In this document: one piece after another, positions 27,650-37,190 of the stretch
Position numbering within the stretch: position 1 is the first letter of the stretch
Layout: each line of letters opens with the position of its first letter
DNA from: Streptomyces sp. NRRL S-87
GTDB taxonomy: Bacteria; Actinomycetota; Actinomycetes; Streptomycetales; Streptomycetaceae
DNA length: 64,000 nucleotides
Assembly: GCF_000719335.1 (NCBI RefSeq)
Contig: NZ_JOGB01000019.1
Coordinates: 127,649-191,648, forward strand
Direction of reading: 5' to 3'
Notes under the pieces: generated by a model
The model's input: only the letters and a program-made list of their open reading frames with translations
Told to the model about the DNA's origin: nothing
Databases searched by the model: none
Position numbers and translations under genes: made by a program

Positions 27650-28894
27650 TCAGGCGAGCGCCCGTACCTCCTCGACGAAGTCGAGGACCGCGCGGCGGAC
27701 CTCGTCGGCCGACCAGGACAGCGCCTCCGAGGCCACCGTCAGCTCCGTGACCGCCAGTCCGGGCGGCCCGTCAGCGAAGAACCGGCCGAAGAGCGCCGTC
27801 CGCGTGGACTCCGCCTGCCGCACCGCGGCCTCCGTCAGGAGGTCGGCCGCGTACGGCAGCCACACGTGGAACTGGTGCGTCGTCGGCACCTCCGGCACCA
27901 GCCGGAACCACGGCACCCCCGCCTCCGCGAACCCCGCCCGCAGCCCCTCGGCCACCACCTTCGCGTGCGCCACGTACCCCGGCAGCCGCGGCAGCTCCCG
28001 CTCCAGTCCGGCCAGCGCCGCCAGGGCCTGCGGGAACTGCCGGAACACCTGGCCGCCGTACCGGTGCCGCCACACCCGCGCCTCCGCCACCAGCGAGGCG
28101 TCCCCGGCCAGTGCGGCGCCCGAGAACCCGCCGAGGGACTTGTAGAACGACACGTACACGCTGTCCGCCAGGTCCGCGATCTCCGCGAGCGGCCGCCCGA
28201 AGTGCTCCGTGGTCTCCCACAGCCGCGCCCCGTCGAAGTGCACCACCGCCTCCCGCTCGCGGGCCGCCTCCACCAGCTCGGTCAGCTCCTCCCAGGAGGG
28301 CAGCAGGAAGCCGGGGTCGCGCAGCGGCAGCTCCACCATCAGGGTCCCGAACGGCTCGGGCAGCTCGCGCACCTCGTCGGCCGTCGGCTGCCGGGCCTCG
28401 GTCGTGGTGTGGACGACGCGCAGCCCCGACACGACGGAGAGGGCCTCGCCCTCCCACCGCTCCGGGTGGGACTCGGGGTGCAGGGCCACGACCGGGTTGC
28501 CGGTCCGGCCCGCCCAGCAGCGCAGCGCCACCTGCTGGGCCATCGTGCCGGAGGGGAAGAACGCCGCCGCCTCCTTGCCGAGGAGCTCCGCGACCCGGCG
28601 CTCCAGCTCGGCCACGACCCCGTCGCCGTACTTGTCGCCCGGCTCGTCCAGGTCGTAGCCGCGCTCCGCCCAGGCCGCCAGGTCGGCCAGGTGCTCGCCC
28701 AGGCTCCGGTCCACCACGTTCTGGTTCAGGATCCGCTCGGCCGCCCGCCAGGCGGCCCGGCGCCGCCGTGCGGCGGCCTCCTCGGCGTCCGGCTCCGCGC
28801 CGAGGCTCCCCTCCGCCACGTCCGCCACGTCCCCCACTCCGTCCCCCGCATCCTCTGCGCCCTCGCGCCGCGCGTCCGTCATACGGCCGATCAT
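27650..28894 (-). CDS. Threonine aldolase-like beta-eliminating lyase (PLP-dependent)
   Basis: A 414-residue fold-type I PLP enzyme of the low-specificity L-threonine aldolase/beta-eliminating lyase family. Members cleave threonine or related beta-hydroxy amino acids to glycine and an aldehyde. The PLP lysine is in SVYVSFYKSLGGFSGAAL (about residue 247). GDKYGDGVVAELERRVAELLGKEAAAFFPSGTMAQQVAL and VVHFDGARLWET are conserved. About 50 N-terminal residues are acidic and unlike the family core. ATG 28894 was chosen over 28882 and GTG 28897; none has a good ribosome site. Substrate not determined. Confidence 0.86.
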   Translation of the reverse strand: MIGRMTDARREGAEDAGDGVGDVADVAEGSLGAEPDAEEAAARRRRAAWRAAERILNQNVVDRSLGEHLADLAAWAERGYDLDEPGDKYGDGVVAELERRVAELLGKEAAAFFPSGTMAQQVALRCWAGRTGNPVVALHPESHPERWEGEALSVVSGLRVVHTTTEARQPTADEVRELPEPFGTLMVELPLRDPGFLLPSWEELTELVEAAREREAVVHFDGARLWETTEHFGRPLAEIADLADSVYVSFYKSLGGFSGAALAGDASLVAEARVWRHRYGGQVFRQFPQALAALAGLERELPRLPGYVAHAKVVAEGLRAGFAEAGVPWFRLVPEVPTTHQFHVWLPYAADLLTEAAVRQAESTRTALFGRFFADGPPGLAVTELTVASEALSWSADEVRRAVLDFVEEVRALA

Positions 28895-29006
28895 CACCCG
28901 CCCGGGGCGGGCCCGGCCACGGAAATTCCGGCCGGGGGGCCAGCGGCTAGCATGGCGACGTATCGTCCGGTACCCCCCGCGGACTGGAACGGAAGGCCCG
29001 CCCCGC

Positions 29007-30092
29007 GTGAACCCAACCCAGCAGCCCCGCCCCGCCCGGCTCACCGTCGGAGTCGTCGGCGCGGGCCGTGTCGGCCCCGCCCTGGCCGCCTCGCTCCAGC
29101 TCGCCGGGCACCACCCGGTCGCCGTGTCGGGCGTCTCCGACGCGTCCCGGCGCCGGGCCGAGGCCCTGCTGCCCGGAGTGCCGCTCGTACCGCCCTCCCA
29201 GGTGCTGGAGATGGCCGACCTGGTGCTGCTGACCGTCCCCGACGACGCCCTGCCCGGGCTCGTCGAGGGCCTGGCCGCCACCGGGGCCGTCCGTCCCGGG
29301 CAGCTGCTCGTGCACACCTCCGGCCGGTACGGCACCGCCGTCCTCGACCCCGCACGCCGCGCCGGCGCGCTGCCGCTGGCACTGCACCCCGCCATGACGT
29401 TCACCGGAACCTCGGTCGACGTGCAGCGGCTCGCCGGCTGCTCCTTCGGGGTGACCGCCCCCGAGGAACTGCGGCTCGCCGCCGAGGCCCTGGTCATCGA
29501 GATGGGCGGCGAGCCGGAGTGGATCGCCGAGGAGGCCCGGCCGCTGTACCACGCGGCCCTCGCCCTCGGCGCGAACCACCTCGTCACGCTCGTGGCCCAG
29601 GCCATGGAACTGCTCCGCAAGGCCGGTGTCGGCCACCCCGACCGGATGCTCGGCCCGCTCCTCGGCGCCGCCCTCGACAACGCCCTGCGCTCCGGTGACG
29701 CGGCCCTGACCGGGCCGGTCGCGCGCGGCGACGCCGGCACGGTCGCCGCGCACGTGGCGGAGCTGCGCAAGCACTCTCCCGCCAGCGTCGCGGGCTACCT
29801 CGCGATGGCCCGCGCCACCGCGGACCGCGCCCTCGCGCACGGGCTGCTCAAGCCGGAGCTCGCCGAGGACCTGCTCGGCGTGCTCGGCTCCGGCACGTCC
29901 GACCACGAGGTCGCCCCCGGCGCGCCGGGTACCCCCGCGGGGCCCGCCGCGACCGACGGCACCGGGGACCCGGACGGCTCCGGCGGCCCGGCCGGCGGCT
30001 CCGGCAGCGCCGGCCCTCCGGGCGGCCCCGGTCCGGACGACGACCCCGACGGCCGCCACGGCCCCAACGGCCCCCAGGGAGGGGAACGATGA
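29007..30092 (+). CDS. Rossmann-fold/DUF2520 NAD(P)-dependent reductase, candidate ketopantoate reductase (PanG-like)
   Basis: A 361-residue protein whose N-terminus has the dinucleotide-binding fold [21 protein letters not shown] (about residues 13-33). A DUF2520 all-alpha domain follows ([46 protein letters not shown]). HPAMTFTG is a family-typical segment. The last ~75 residues are Gly/Pro/Asp-rich and disordered. The stop overlaps the panC start (ATGA). The PanG family of ketopantoate reductases, distinct from PanE, has this kind of architecture as I recall. With panC directly downstream, conversion of ketopantoate to pantoate is the best guess. Confidence 0.85.
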   Translation: MNPTQQPRPARLTVGVVGAGRVGPALAASLQLAGHHPVAVSGVSDASRRRAEALLPGVPLVPPSQVLEMADLVLLTVPDDALPGLVEGLAATGAVRPGQLLVHTSGRYGTAVLDPARRAGALPLALHPAMTFTGTSVDVQRLAGCSFGVTAPEELRLAAEALVIEMGGEPEWIAEEARPLYHAALALGANHLVTLVAQAMELLRKAGVGHPDRMLGPLLGAALDNALRSGDAALTGPVARGDAGTVAAHVAELRKHSPASVAGYLAMARATADRALAHGLLKPELAEDLLGVLGSGTSDHEVAPGAPGTPAGPAATDGTGDPDGSGGPAGGSGSAGPPGGPGPDDDPDGRHGPNGPQGGER

Positions 30093-31165
30093 ACCGCCAG
30101 CTCCCGCCGGTGCTCCGCACGGCCGCAGAGCTGCACGCCCTGCGCGCCGACGCGAAGGGCCGCCGCACCGTCGTCATGACGATGGGCGCCCTCCACGAAG
30201 GCCACGCCACGCTCGTCCGCACCGCCCGGGACCTCGCCGGCCCCGACGGCCAGGTCGTGGTCACCGTCTTCGTCAACCCGCTCCAGTTCGGCCCGAACGA
30301 GGACCTCGACCGCTACCCCCGCACCCTCGACTCCGACGTCGAGATCGCGGGCGCGGCCGGCGCCGACGCCGTCTTCGCCCCCGGCGTCGACGAGGTCTAC
30401 CCGGGCGGCGAGCCGCAGGTGCGCGTCACCGCCGGCCCGATGGGCGACCGCCTCGAAGGCGCCACCCGCCCCGGCCACTTCGACGGCATGCTCACCGTCG
30501 TCGCCAAGCTGCTGCACCTGACGCGCCCCGACACCGCCCTGTTCGGCCAGAAGGACGCGCAGCAGCTCGCCCTCATCCGGCGCATGGTGAGCGACCTGAA
30601 CTTCCCGGTCGAGATCGTGGGCGTGCCGACCGTCCGCGAGGGCGACGGCCTGGCCCTCTCCAGCCGCAACCGCTACCTGTCGGAGGCCGAGCGGGGCACC
30701 GCCCTGGCCCTCTCCCGCGCCCTGTTCGCCGGCCGCGACCGGCTGGCCGCCCAGTACGCCCTCGTCGCGCGCGCCTCCAGCGCGCCCACCACCGACGAGC
30801 GGGCCGCCGCCCTCGCCAAGATGGGCGAGTCCCGGGCCTCCGCCGACGCGCACGCCGTGTCCGTGGCCGCCGCCGGACTGCCCGCGGCCGTCCGCGCCGC
30901 CGCCGGGGCCGTCCTGGCCGACGCGGCCGCCGCCGAACCGCCCCTGGCCCTCGACTACGTCGCCCTGGTCGACCCCGCCACCTTCACCGAGGTCCCCGAC
31001 ACCTTCACCGGGACGGCCGTGCTGGCCGTCGCCGCGAAGGTCGGCACGACCCGGCTCATCGACAACATCCCCCTGGAATTCGGCCCCGTGGACGCCGTCG
31101 GAACCGCAGCCGCGACCGCCGCCCCGCCCTCGGGGGACCGTACGGCAGACGGAGCACACCTGTGA
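30089..31165 (+). CDS. panC: Pantoate-beta-alanine ligase (pantothenate synthetase)
   Basis: PanC joins pantoate and beta-alanine with ATP to give pantothenate. Conserved motifs: [16 protein letters not shown] (HxGH nucleotide motif), [57 protein letters not shown] and SSRNRYLS. The ATG overlaps the preceding stop and follows GGAGGGG. The 358-residue protein is longer than the ~285 typical of the family: a ~40-residue insertion rich in Ala/Ser after ALFAGRD and a C-terminal Ala-rich tail. The stop overlaps the nadB start, so four cofactor genes are coupled. Confidence 0.96.
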   Translation: MNRQLPPVLRTAAELHALRADAKGRRTVVMTMGALHEGHATLVRTARDLAGPDGQVVVTVFVNPLQFGPNEDLDRYPRTLDSDVEIAGAAGADAVFAPGVDEVYPGGEPQVRVTAGPMGDRLEGATRPGHFDGMLTVVAKLLHLTRPDTALFGQKDAQQLALIRRMVSDLNFPVEIVGVPTVREGDGLALSSRNRYLSEAERGTALALSRALFAGRDRLAAQYALVARASSAPTTDERAAALAKMGESRASADAHAVSVAAAGLPAAVRAAAGAVLADAAAAEPPLALDYVALVDPATFTEVPDTFTGTAVLAVAAKVGTTRLIDNIPLEFGPVDAVGTAAATAAPPSGDRTADGAHL

Positions 31166-33027
31166 GCAGCACCGGCCGCACCCCGGCCCTCAGAGCCACC
31201 GGCCCGGGTACGGGCACCGCCACCGGCATACGCCTGCACGCCCCCGCCCCCGGCTGGGCGATCGAGGCGGACGTCGTGGTCATCGGCTCCGGCGTCGCCG
31301 GCCTGACGGCCGCGCTGCGCTGCGCCGCCGCCGGCCGCCGTACGGTCGTCGTCACCAAGGCACGGCTCGACGACGGCTCCACCCGCTGGGCCCAGGGCGG
31401 CATCGCCGCCGCCCTCGGCGAAGGCGACACCCCCGAGCAGCACCTGGACGACACCCTGGTCGCCGGCGCCGGACTGTGCGACGAGAACGCCGTACGACTC
31501 CTGGTCACCGAGGGCCCCGACGCGGTGCGCCGCCTGATGGCCGCCGGCGCCGAGTTCGACCGCGACGCCACCACCGGCGAGATAGAGCTGACCCGCGAAG
31601 GCGGCCACCACCGGCGCCGCATCGCGCACGCCGGCGGCGACGCCACCGGCGCCGAGATCTCCCGCGCGCTCGTCGAGGCCGTCCACGCCTCCGGCATCGA
31701 GACCGTCGAGAACGCCCTCGTCCTCGACCTCCTCCAGGACGCGGCCGGCCGCACCGCCGGCGTCACCCTGCACGTCATGGGCGAGGGCCAGCACGACGGC
31801 GTCGGCGCCGTCCACGCCCCCGCCGTGATCCTGGCGACCGGCGGCATGGGCCAGGTCTTCTCCGCCACCACCAACCCCGCCGTCTCCACCGGCGACGGCG
31901 TCGCGCTCGCGCTGCGCGCCGGGGCCGAGGTCTCCGACCTCGAATTCGTGCAGTTCCACCCGACGGTGCTCTTCCTCGGGCCCGACGTCGAGGGCCAGCA
32001 GCCGCTGGTCTCCGAGGCGGTGCGCGGCGAGGGCGCCCACCTCGTCGACGCGGACGGGGTCCGCTTCATGGTCGGGCAGCACGAACTCGCCGAACTGGCT
32101 CCCCGCGACATCGTCGCCAAGGGCATCATGCGCCGCATGCAGGAGCAGGGCGCGCAGAACATGTACCTGGACGCCCGGCACTTCGGCGCCGCGATGTGGG
32201 AGCAGCGCTTCCCCACCATCCTCGCCGCCTGCCGCGCCCACGGCATCGACCCCGTCACCCAGCCGATCCCGGTCGCCCCCGCCGCGCACTACGCGAGCGG
32301 CGGCGTACGGACCGACCTGCGCGGCCGGACCACCGTCCCCGGCCTCTACGCGTGCGGCGAGGTGGCCTGCACCGGCGTCCACGGCGCCAACCGGCTCGCC
32401 TCCAACTCCCTTCTGGAGGGCCTGGTGTTCGCCGAGCGCATCGCGGCGGACATCGCCGCCCGCGCCGCCGCCGGCGAACTCACGTCGGCCGGCCCCGGCA
32501 TACCCGTGCCGTCCACCGGCCCGCTGCTGCCCGGCGACGCCCGCTTCGAGGTGCAGCGCATCATGACCGAGGGCGCGGGCGTGCTGCGCTCCGCCGACAG
32601 CCTCCAGGACGCGGCCGACGCGCTGGAGTCCCTGTACTGCCGCGCTCTCAACGAACTGGAGACGCACGGCAAGACGGCCGAGCCCGGCACCGACACGTGG
32701 GAGGCCACCAACCTCCTGTGCGTGGCCCGGGTGCTGGTCGCGGCCGCCCGCCGCCGCGAGGAGACCCGCGGCTGCCACTGGCGCGAGGACCACCCCGACC
32801 GCGAGGACGCCGCCTGGCGACGCCACATCGTCGTACGGCTGTCGGCGACCCGGCGGCGCGCGCTGGTCGTCGCGACGACCCCGACGGCGGACTTCCCGCC
32901 GGTGGACGGGCCCTCGGCCCTGGTGCCGGTGCCCGAGGAGCGGCCCGACCGGCGCTCCGACTGCAGCGAGCGCCCCGGGCGCTCCGAAGAGACTTCCGTA
33001 CGCCACCCCCTGACGCAGGAGCAGTGA
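31162..33027 (+). CDS. nadB: L-aspartate oxidase
   Basis: NadB is an FAD enzyme that oxidises aspartate to iminoaspartate, the first step of de novo NAD synthesis. FAD-binding motif [19 protein letters not shown] (about residues 36-54), substrate loop [41 protein letters not shown] and [21 protein letters not shown] are all family hallmarks. At 621 residues it has extra sequence at both ends: a Thr/Gly-rich start and a ~60-residue charged tail. The GTG start lies within the panC stop. nadC follows; nadA is not in this operon. Confidence 0.96.
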   Translation: MSSTGRTPALRATGPGTGTATGIRLHAPAPGWAIEADVVVIGSGVAGLTAALRCAAAGRRTVVVTKARLDDGSTRWAQGGIAAALGEGDTPEQHLDDTLVAGAGLCDENAVRLLVTEGPDAVRRLMAAGAEFDRDATTGEIELTREGGHHRRRIAHAGGDATGAEISRALVEAVHASGIETVENALVLDLLQDAAGRTAGVTLHVMGEGQHDGVGAVHAPAVILATGGMGQVFSATTNPAVSTGDGVALALRAGAEVSDLEFVQFHPTVLFLGPDVEGQQPLVSEAVRGEGAHLVDADGVRFMVGQHELAELAPRDIVAKGIMRRMQEQGAQNMYLDARHFGAAMWEQRFPTILAACRAHGIDPVTQPIPVAPAAHYASGGVRTDLRGRTTVPGLYACGEVACTGVHGANRLASNSLLEGLVFAERIAADIAARAAAGELTSAGPGIPVPSTGPLLPGDARFEVQRIMTEGAGVLRSADSLQDAADALESLYCRALNELETHGKTAEPGTDTWEATNLLCVARVLVAAARRREETRGCHWREDHPDREDAAWRRHIVVRLSATRRRALVVATTPTADFPPVDGPSALVPVPEERPDRRSDCSERPGRSEETSVRHPLTQEQ

Positions 33028-33029
33028 CC

Positions 33030-34007
33030 GTGAGCACCCCCGAACTCCCCCTTGTGCAGAACGAAGAGGGCTGCGGCGACGACTGCGCCTGCGGCCCCGC
33101 CGAGTCCGGCCTGGACCCGGCCCTCGCGCAGCTGCTGGCCGACGCCGGCCTCGACCCGATCGAGGTCGAGGACATCGCCCACATGGCGCTCTCCGAGGAC
33201 CTCGACGGCGGCGAGGACGTCACCACCGTCGCCACCGTCCCCGAAGACGCCGTCGCCACCGCCGACTTCACCGCCCGCGAGGCCGGCACGGTCGCCGGCC
33301 TGCGGATCGCCGAGGCCGTGCTGTCGGTCGTCTGCGAGGAGGCGTTCGAGGTCGAGCGGCACGCCGAGGACGGCGACCGCGTCGAGCCGGGCCAGGTCCT
33401 GCTCTCCGTCACCGCCCGCACCCGCGACCTGCTCACCGGCGAGCGCAGCGCCCTGAACATCCTGGGCCGGCTGTCCGGCATCGCCACCGCCACCCGCGCC
33501 TGGGCCGACGCGCTGGAGGGCACCGGGGCCCGCGTGCGCGACACCCGCAAGACCACGCCCGGCCTGCGGGCCCTGGAGAAGTACGCGGTCCGCTGCGGCG
33601 GCGGCGTCAACCACCGCATGTCGCTCTCGGACGCGGCCCTGGTCAAGGACAACCACGTGGTGGCCGCCGGCGGCGTCGCCCAGGCCTTCGAGGCCGTCCG
33701 CGAGATGTGGCCGGACCTGCCCATCGAGGTCGAGGTCGACACCCTGCACCAGGCCCGCGAGGTCATGGACGCCGGTGCGGACCTCATCCTGCTCGACAAC
33801 TTCACGCCGATGGAGACCGAGGAGGCCGTGATCCTCAACAAGGAGCACAACAAGGGCCGCGCGGTCCTGGAGTCCTCCGGCCGCCTGACCCTCGACAACG
33901 CCCGCGCGTACGCGGAGACCGGCGTCGACTACCTCGCCGTGGGCGCCCTCACGCACTCCGCGCGCGTCCTCGACATCGGCCTGGACCTGCGAGAGGCAGC
34001 GCGCTGA
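33030..34007 (+). CDS. nadC: Nicotinate-nucleotide diphosphorylase (carboxylating), quinolinate phosphoribosyltransferase
   Basis: NadC converts quinolinate and PRPP to nicotinate mononucleotide. The family motifs are DTRKTTPGLRALEKYAVRCGGGVNHR, LVKDNHV, IEVEVDTLHQARE, DLILLDNFTPMET and GRLTLDNARAYAETGVDYLAVGALTHS. The GTG at 33030 has AGGAG 8 bases upstream, better than the GTG two codons earlier. The start is 2 bases after the nadB stop; the stop overlaps the coaX ATG by one base (TGATG). An N-terminal extension holds a CGDDCAC cluster (Cys15, 19, 21) not needed for catalysis. Confidence 0.96.
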   Translation: MSTPELPLVQNEEGCGDDCACGPAESGLDPALAQLLADAGLDPIEVEDIAHMALSEDLDGGEDVTTVATVPEDAVATADFTAREAGTVAGLRIAEAVLSVVCEEAFEVERHAEDGDRVEPGQVLLSVTARTRDLLTGERSALNILGRLSGIATATRAWADALEGTGARVRDTRKTTPGLRALEKYAVRCGGGVNHRMSLSDAALVKDNHVVAAGGVAQAFEAVREMWPDLPIEVEVDTLHQAREVMDAGADLILLDNFTPMETEEAVILNKEHNKGRAVLESSGRLTLDNARAYAETGVDYLAVGALTHSARVLDIGLDLREAAR

Positions 34008-34816
34008 TGCTGCTCACGATCGACGCCGGCAACAGCCAGACGGTGCTGGGGCTCTTCGACGGCGAGGAGATCGTCGAGCACTGGCGCATCTCGACCGACC
34101 CGCGGCGCACCGCCGACGAGCTGGCCGTCCTGATGCAGGGCCTGATGGGCATGCACCCGATGCTCGGCAGCGAGCTGGGCGACGGGATCCACGGCGTCGC
34201 GATCTGCTCGACGGTGCCGTCCGTCCTGCACGAGCTGCGCGAGGTCACCCGGCGGTACTACGGGGACGTGCCGGCCGTCCTCGTCGAGCCGGGCGTCAAG
34301 ACCGGCATCCCGATCCTGACCGACCAGCCGAAGGAGGTCGGCGCCGACCGCATCGTCAACGCGCTGGCCGCCGTCGAGCTGTACGGGGGCCCGGCGATCG
34401 TCGTCGACTTCGGTACGGCCACGACGTTCGACGCGGTGTCGGCGAAGGGCGAGTACCTCGGTGGGGTCATCGCGCCGGGCATCGAGATCTCGGTCGAGGC
34501 GCTCGGGGTGCGCGGCGCGCAGCTGCGCAAGATCGAACTGGCCCGGCCGCGCAAGGTGATCGGCAAGAACACCGTCGAGTGCATGCAGTCCGGCATCGTC
34601 TACGGCTTCGCGGGCCAGGTGGACGGCGTCGTCACCCGCATGACCCGGGAACTCGTCGGTCCCGACGGGGACCCCTCCGACGTCCGCGTCATCGCCACGG
34701 GCGGCCTGGCGCCGATGGTCCTCGGCGAGTCCACGGTCATCGACGACCACGAGCCGTGGCTGACCCTGATCGGCCTGCGGCTCGTGTACGAGCGGAACGT
34801 GGGCGCGTTCTCGTAG
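34007..34816 (+). CDS. coaX: Type III pantothenate kinase
   Basis: CoaX phosphorylates pantothenate, the first committed step to CoA, and is not feedback inhibited as CoaA is. The 269-residue protein shows LLTIDAGNSQTVLGLFDG (phosphate-1 loop), GADRIVNALAAVELYGG, IVVDFGTATTFDAV and GGVIAPGIEISVEAL. Translation is coupled to nadC by a TGATG junction. It ends the DUF2520-panC-nadB-nadC-coaX operon, which ties pantothenate/CoA to NAD synthesis, and is followed by a hairpin terminator. Confidence 0.96.
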   Translation: MLLTIDAGNSQTVLGLFDGEEIVEHWRISTDPRRTADELAVLMQGLMGMHPMLGSELGDGIHGVAICSTVPSVLHELREVTRRYYGDVPAVLVEPGVKTGIPILTDQPKEVGADRIVNALAAVELYGGPAIVVDFGTATTFDAVSAKGEYLGGVIAPGIEISVEALGVRGAQLRKIELARPRKVIGKNTVECMQSGIVYGFAGQVDGVVTRMTRELVGPDGDPSDVRVIATGGLAPMVLGESTVIDDHEPWLTLIGLRLVYERNVGAFS

Positions 34817-34831
34817 CGTCCGGCCCCCTGC

Positions 34832-34860
34832 CGGGGCGGGCGGTTGAGCCGCCCGCCCCG
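34832..34860 (+). terminator. Hairpin after coaX
   Basis: A perfect 12-bp inverted repeat (34832-34843 with 34849-34860, loop TTGAG), 16 bases past the coaX stop, probably ends the cofactor operon. Confidence 0.75.
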
Positions 34861-34999
34861 CCGGGCGCCGACGTCGGTGGGGCGCCGGCGGCCCGCCCGC
34901 CGTGGCCCCGGGGAGCGCCGCCCCGGCCCGTCCGCCGCCCGCCGCGCCGGGAAGCGCGTGGTCAGGGGATTTTGTCCGATTAGCGCGTATCTTCTGGAC

Positions 35000-35641
35000 A
35001 TGCCCACGCCCTACGGATCCCGCGGCGGCATGGCCTTCAGCGCTGCTGAGCTGGTCGTGCTCCGGCGGTCCCTCGCCCATGCCCTCCACTCCGGAACCGA
35101 CCGGGCCCTGGCGCCCGGGGAGGTCAAGGACTGCCTGCGGCTCGCGCAGGCCCTCGACGACGCCGTGGGTGAGGCCGAGCGGCTCAGAGCCTTCCTGCTC
35201 GACGACCTGCGCCGGTACCGGGATGCCCTGCCCGGGAGCCTGGGCGGGTACCTCGAGCTGCTCCAGGACGCGCTGGCCGCCGGGTACCAGCCGGTGCCCG
35301 ACGACCTCGCCGCCCTGCGCGCGCTGCGCGGCAACCGGGTCGCGGCCGCGCTGCTGCAGCGCTGCCAGGTGCTCGCCGAGAAGGCCGTACGCGCCAAGCT
35401 CGGCGCCGCCCTCACCCGCCCCCAGCCGGCGCTGGGGGTCCCCCCGGCGCCGCGGCTGCGACTGCTGGCCCTGCCCGGTGGCGGGGAGCGGCGCTCGCAG
35501 CCCGATCCGAAGCCCAGGCCCGACCCGGCCCCCGCCGAGCCCAAGGCGCCGCGGCCCGACCGGCCGATCCCGACGCCCGGCGAGGTCTTCCCGCCACGGC
35601 GGAAGCCGGCGCCCCCTGCCGAGGGGCGGGCCGCAGGGTAG
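35000..35641 (+). CDS. Conserved hypothetical protein, helical N-terminus and Pro-rich tail
   Basis: A 213-residue protein of a family I cannot name. Residues 10-140 are rich in predicted helix (FSAAELVVLRRSLAHALHSG, VKDCLRLAQALDDAVGEAERLRAFL, AALLQRCQVLAEKAVRAKL). The C-terminal third is Pro/Arg/Ala-rich and disordered. No membrane segment or signal. The ATG at 35000 has only a weak CTGGA site; an in-frame ATG at 35030 (MAFSAAEL) is possible. A short conserved membrane protein gene follows 14 bases downstream and is likely co-transcribed. Confidence 0.8.
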   Translation: MPTPYGSRGGMAFSAAELVVLRRSLAHALHSGTDRALAPGEVKDCLRLAQALDDAVGEAERLRAFLLDDLRRYRDALPGSLGGYLELLQDALAAGYQPVPDDLAALRALRGNRVAAALLQRCQVLAEKAVRAKLGAALTRPQPALGVPPAPRLRLLALPGGGERRSQPDPKPRPDPAPAEPKAPRPDRPIPTPGEVFPPRRKPAPPAEGRAAG

Positions 35642-35655
35642 CTACGCTGAGGGGC

Positions 35656-35823
35656 ATGGACTACGTATCCGCGCTCGTGCCCCCCATCGTGATGGCCGCG
35701 TTCTTCATCGCCCTCGTCGTGACGATCGTGAAGAGCCAGGGCGGCGCCAACAAGGCGAAGGAAGACGCGGCCGTCGACGCCGCGCTCGCCCGCGCCGAGG
35801 CGACCCGGCAGGCCAAGAGCTAG
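35656..35823 (+). CDS. Small single-pass membrane protein (55 aa)
   Basis: A 55-residue protein starting MDYVSALVPPIVMAAFFIAL with one hydrophobic helix at about residues 5-26. A charged cytoplasmic tail follows (KSQGGANKAKEDAAVDAALARAEAT). GAGGGG precedes the ATG at good spacing. It lies 14 bases after the previous gene and is followed by a strong terminator, which supports it being real despite its size. Function is unknown; the shape suits a small regulator or adaptor of a membrane complex. Confidence 0.82.
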   Translation: MDYVSALVPPIVMAAFFIALVVTIVKSQGGANKAKEDAAVDAALARAEATRQAKS

Positions 35824-35848
35824 CTCCCTTCCCTTCTCGTTCTCCCCC

Positions 35849-35879
35849 ACGGGCCCCGCCTCCTTGCGGCGGGGCCCGT
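35849..35879 (+). terminator. Hairpin terminator after the small membrane protein gene
   Basis: A perfect 12-bp inverted repeat (35849-35860 with 35868-35879, loop TCCTTGC), 25 bases after the stop. Confidence 0.8.
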
Positions 35880-35985
35880 CGGCGTTCGCCGGTCCGCCCG
35901 GGACGGCTCGGCCTTTCGCGGGGTGCGGCGATTTCGTCGCGCGAATAGCCGGGCAATTTTGGACATCTCGCACTATGGTGCTGGT

Positions 35986-36426
35986 GTGCCTCGCCCCTTG
36001 GGAGAACTCGAAGACGCCGTCATGACGCGGGTGTGGCAGTGGAACCGCCCGGTCACAGTTCGGGAAGTGCTGGAGGACCTCCAGAAGGAACGGTCCATCG
36101 CGTACACCACCGTGATGACCGTTATGGACAATCTCCATCAGAAGGGCTGGGTCCGCCGGGAAGCCGAAGGCCGCGCCTATCGATATACGGCGGTCTCCAC
36201 CCGCGCCGCCTACTCGGCCGCACTGATGAACGAAGCCTGGCAGACGAGCGACAACCCGGCCGCCGCCCTCGTCGCCTTCTTCGGCATGATGTCGCCCGAG
36301 CAGCGGGAGGCGCTGCGCGACGCCGTACGCATCGTGCAGCCCGCCGAGGACGCCGACGGCGCCGGGGCCTCCGACGAGGGCGGCCGGGGCGATGCCGGCG
36401 CACCGCCCGGGGAGGCGGGGCGATAG
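35986..36426 (+). CDS. BlaI/MecI-family transcriptional regulator
   Basis: A 146-residue winged-helix repressor: LGELEDAVMTRVWQWNRPVTVREVLEDLQKERSIAYTTV then MDNLHQKGWVRREAEGRAYRYTAV is the typical BlaI/MecI/CopY DNA-binding domain. The C-terminal dimerisation part is followed by an acidic, disordered tail of ~35 residues. The usual partner of this family, a BlaR1-like membrane peptidase, is not adjacent, so its signal is unknown. The GTG at 35986 was chosen because conservation starts there; the ribosome site is poor. The acetyltransferase gene begins 9 bases after its stop. Confidence 0.9.
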   Translation: MPRPLGELEDAVMTRVWQWNRPVTVREVLEDLQKERSIAYTTVMTVMDNLHQKGWVRREAEGRAYRYTAVSTRAAYSAALMNEAWQTSDNPAAALVAFFGMMSPEQREALRDAVRIVQPAEDADGAGASDEGGRGDAGAPPGEAGR

Positions 36427-36435
36427 CGTCCCCCC

Positions 36436-36993
36436 ATGGACGCACAGCATGGCGATTCGCATCCGGAGGACTTTCCCGGTGCGAATGCAAAAGCCGTAAC
36501 GATCCGGCGGGCCCGCACCACGGATGTGGCCGCCCTGCGCCGCCTGCTCGACCAGTACGTGAGCCAGCGCATCCTGCTCGACAAAGCCCCGGTGACCCTT
36601 TACGAGGACATCCAGGAGTTCTGGGTCGCGGAACGCGAGGTCGACGGCCGGGTCGTGGGGTGCGGCGCCCTCCACGTCATGTGGGAGGATCTCGCCGAAG
36701 TCCGCACACTCGCGGTCGACCGCGAGCTGAAGGGCGCCGGAGTCGGGCACCAGCTGCTGGACAAGTTGTTGCAGACCGCCCGCTGGCTCGGCGTGCGCCG
36801 GGTTTTCTGCCTCACCTTCGAAGTCGACTTCTTCGCGCACCACGGCTTCGTCGAGATCGGCGAGACGCCGGTCGACACCGATGTCTACAGTGAGCTCCTG
36901 CGTTCCTATGACGAGGGCGTCGCCGAGTTCCTGGGTCTCGAACGGGTGAAGCCGAACACCTTGGGCAACAGCCGGATGCTTCTGCACCTCTGA
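36436..36993 (+). CDS. GNAT N-acetyltransferase, probable amino-acid (glutamate) N-acetyltransferase
   Basis: A 185-residue single GNAT domain: VTIRRARTTDVAALRRLLDQYV, then VVGCGALHVMWEDLAEVRTLAVDRELKGAGVGHQLLDKLL. The acetyl-CoA loop is ELKGAGVGHQL; the catalytic-side EVDFFAHHGFVEIG segment is typical of short ArgA-like N-acetylglutamate synthases of actinobacteria. In that role it would start arginine synthesis, but other amino acid substrates are possible. It is 9 bases downstream of the BlaI-type gene. The N-terminal ~20 residues are not conserved in type. Confidence 0.85.
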   Translation: MDAQHGDSHPEDFPGANAKAVTIRRARTTDVAALRRLLDQYVSQRILLDKAPVTLYEDIQEFWVAEREVDGRVVGCGALHVMWEDLAEVRTLAVDRELKGAGVGHQLLDKLLQTARWLGVRRVFCLTFEVDFFAHHGFVEIGETPVDTDVYSELLRSYDEGVAEFLGLERVKPNTLGNSRMLLHL

Positions 36994-37190
36994 ACGAGTG
37001 CGGGAAGCAGTCCCGCGATCACACCCCGTTCGTACCGGCTATTCCGCCCGGGCGGCCCGGCCGTGGCCTATGTCCGAATCGCGTGCGTTTCCCGTCGTGT
37101 GGAGCTCCTGAACCTCTCCCGGGGGTTTGTGTTTTCCAGGCAAAAGCGGTTTCCTTTCCGCGTACTGCATTTTCGATGAAAGGAAATCCG

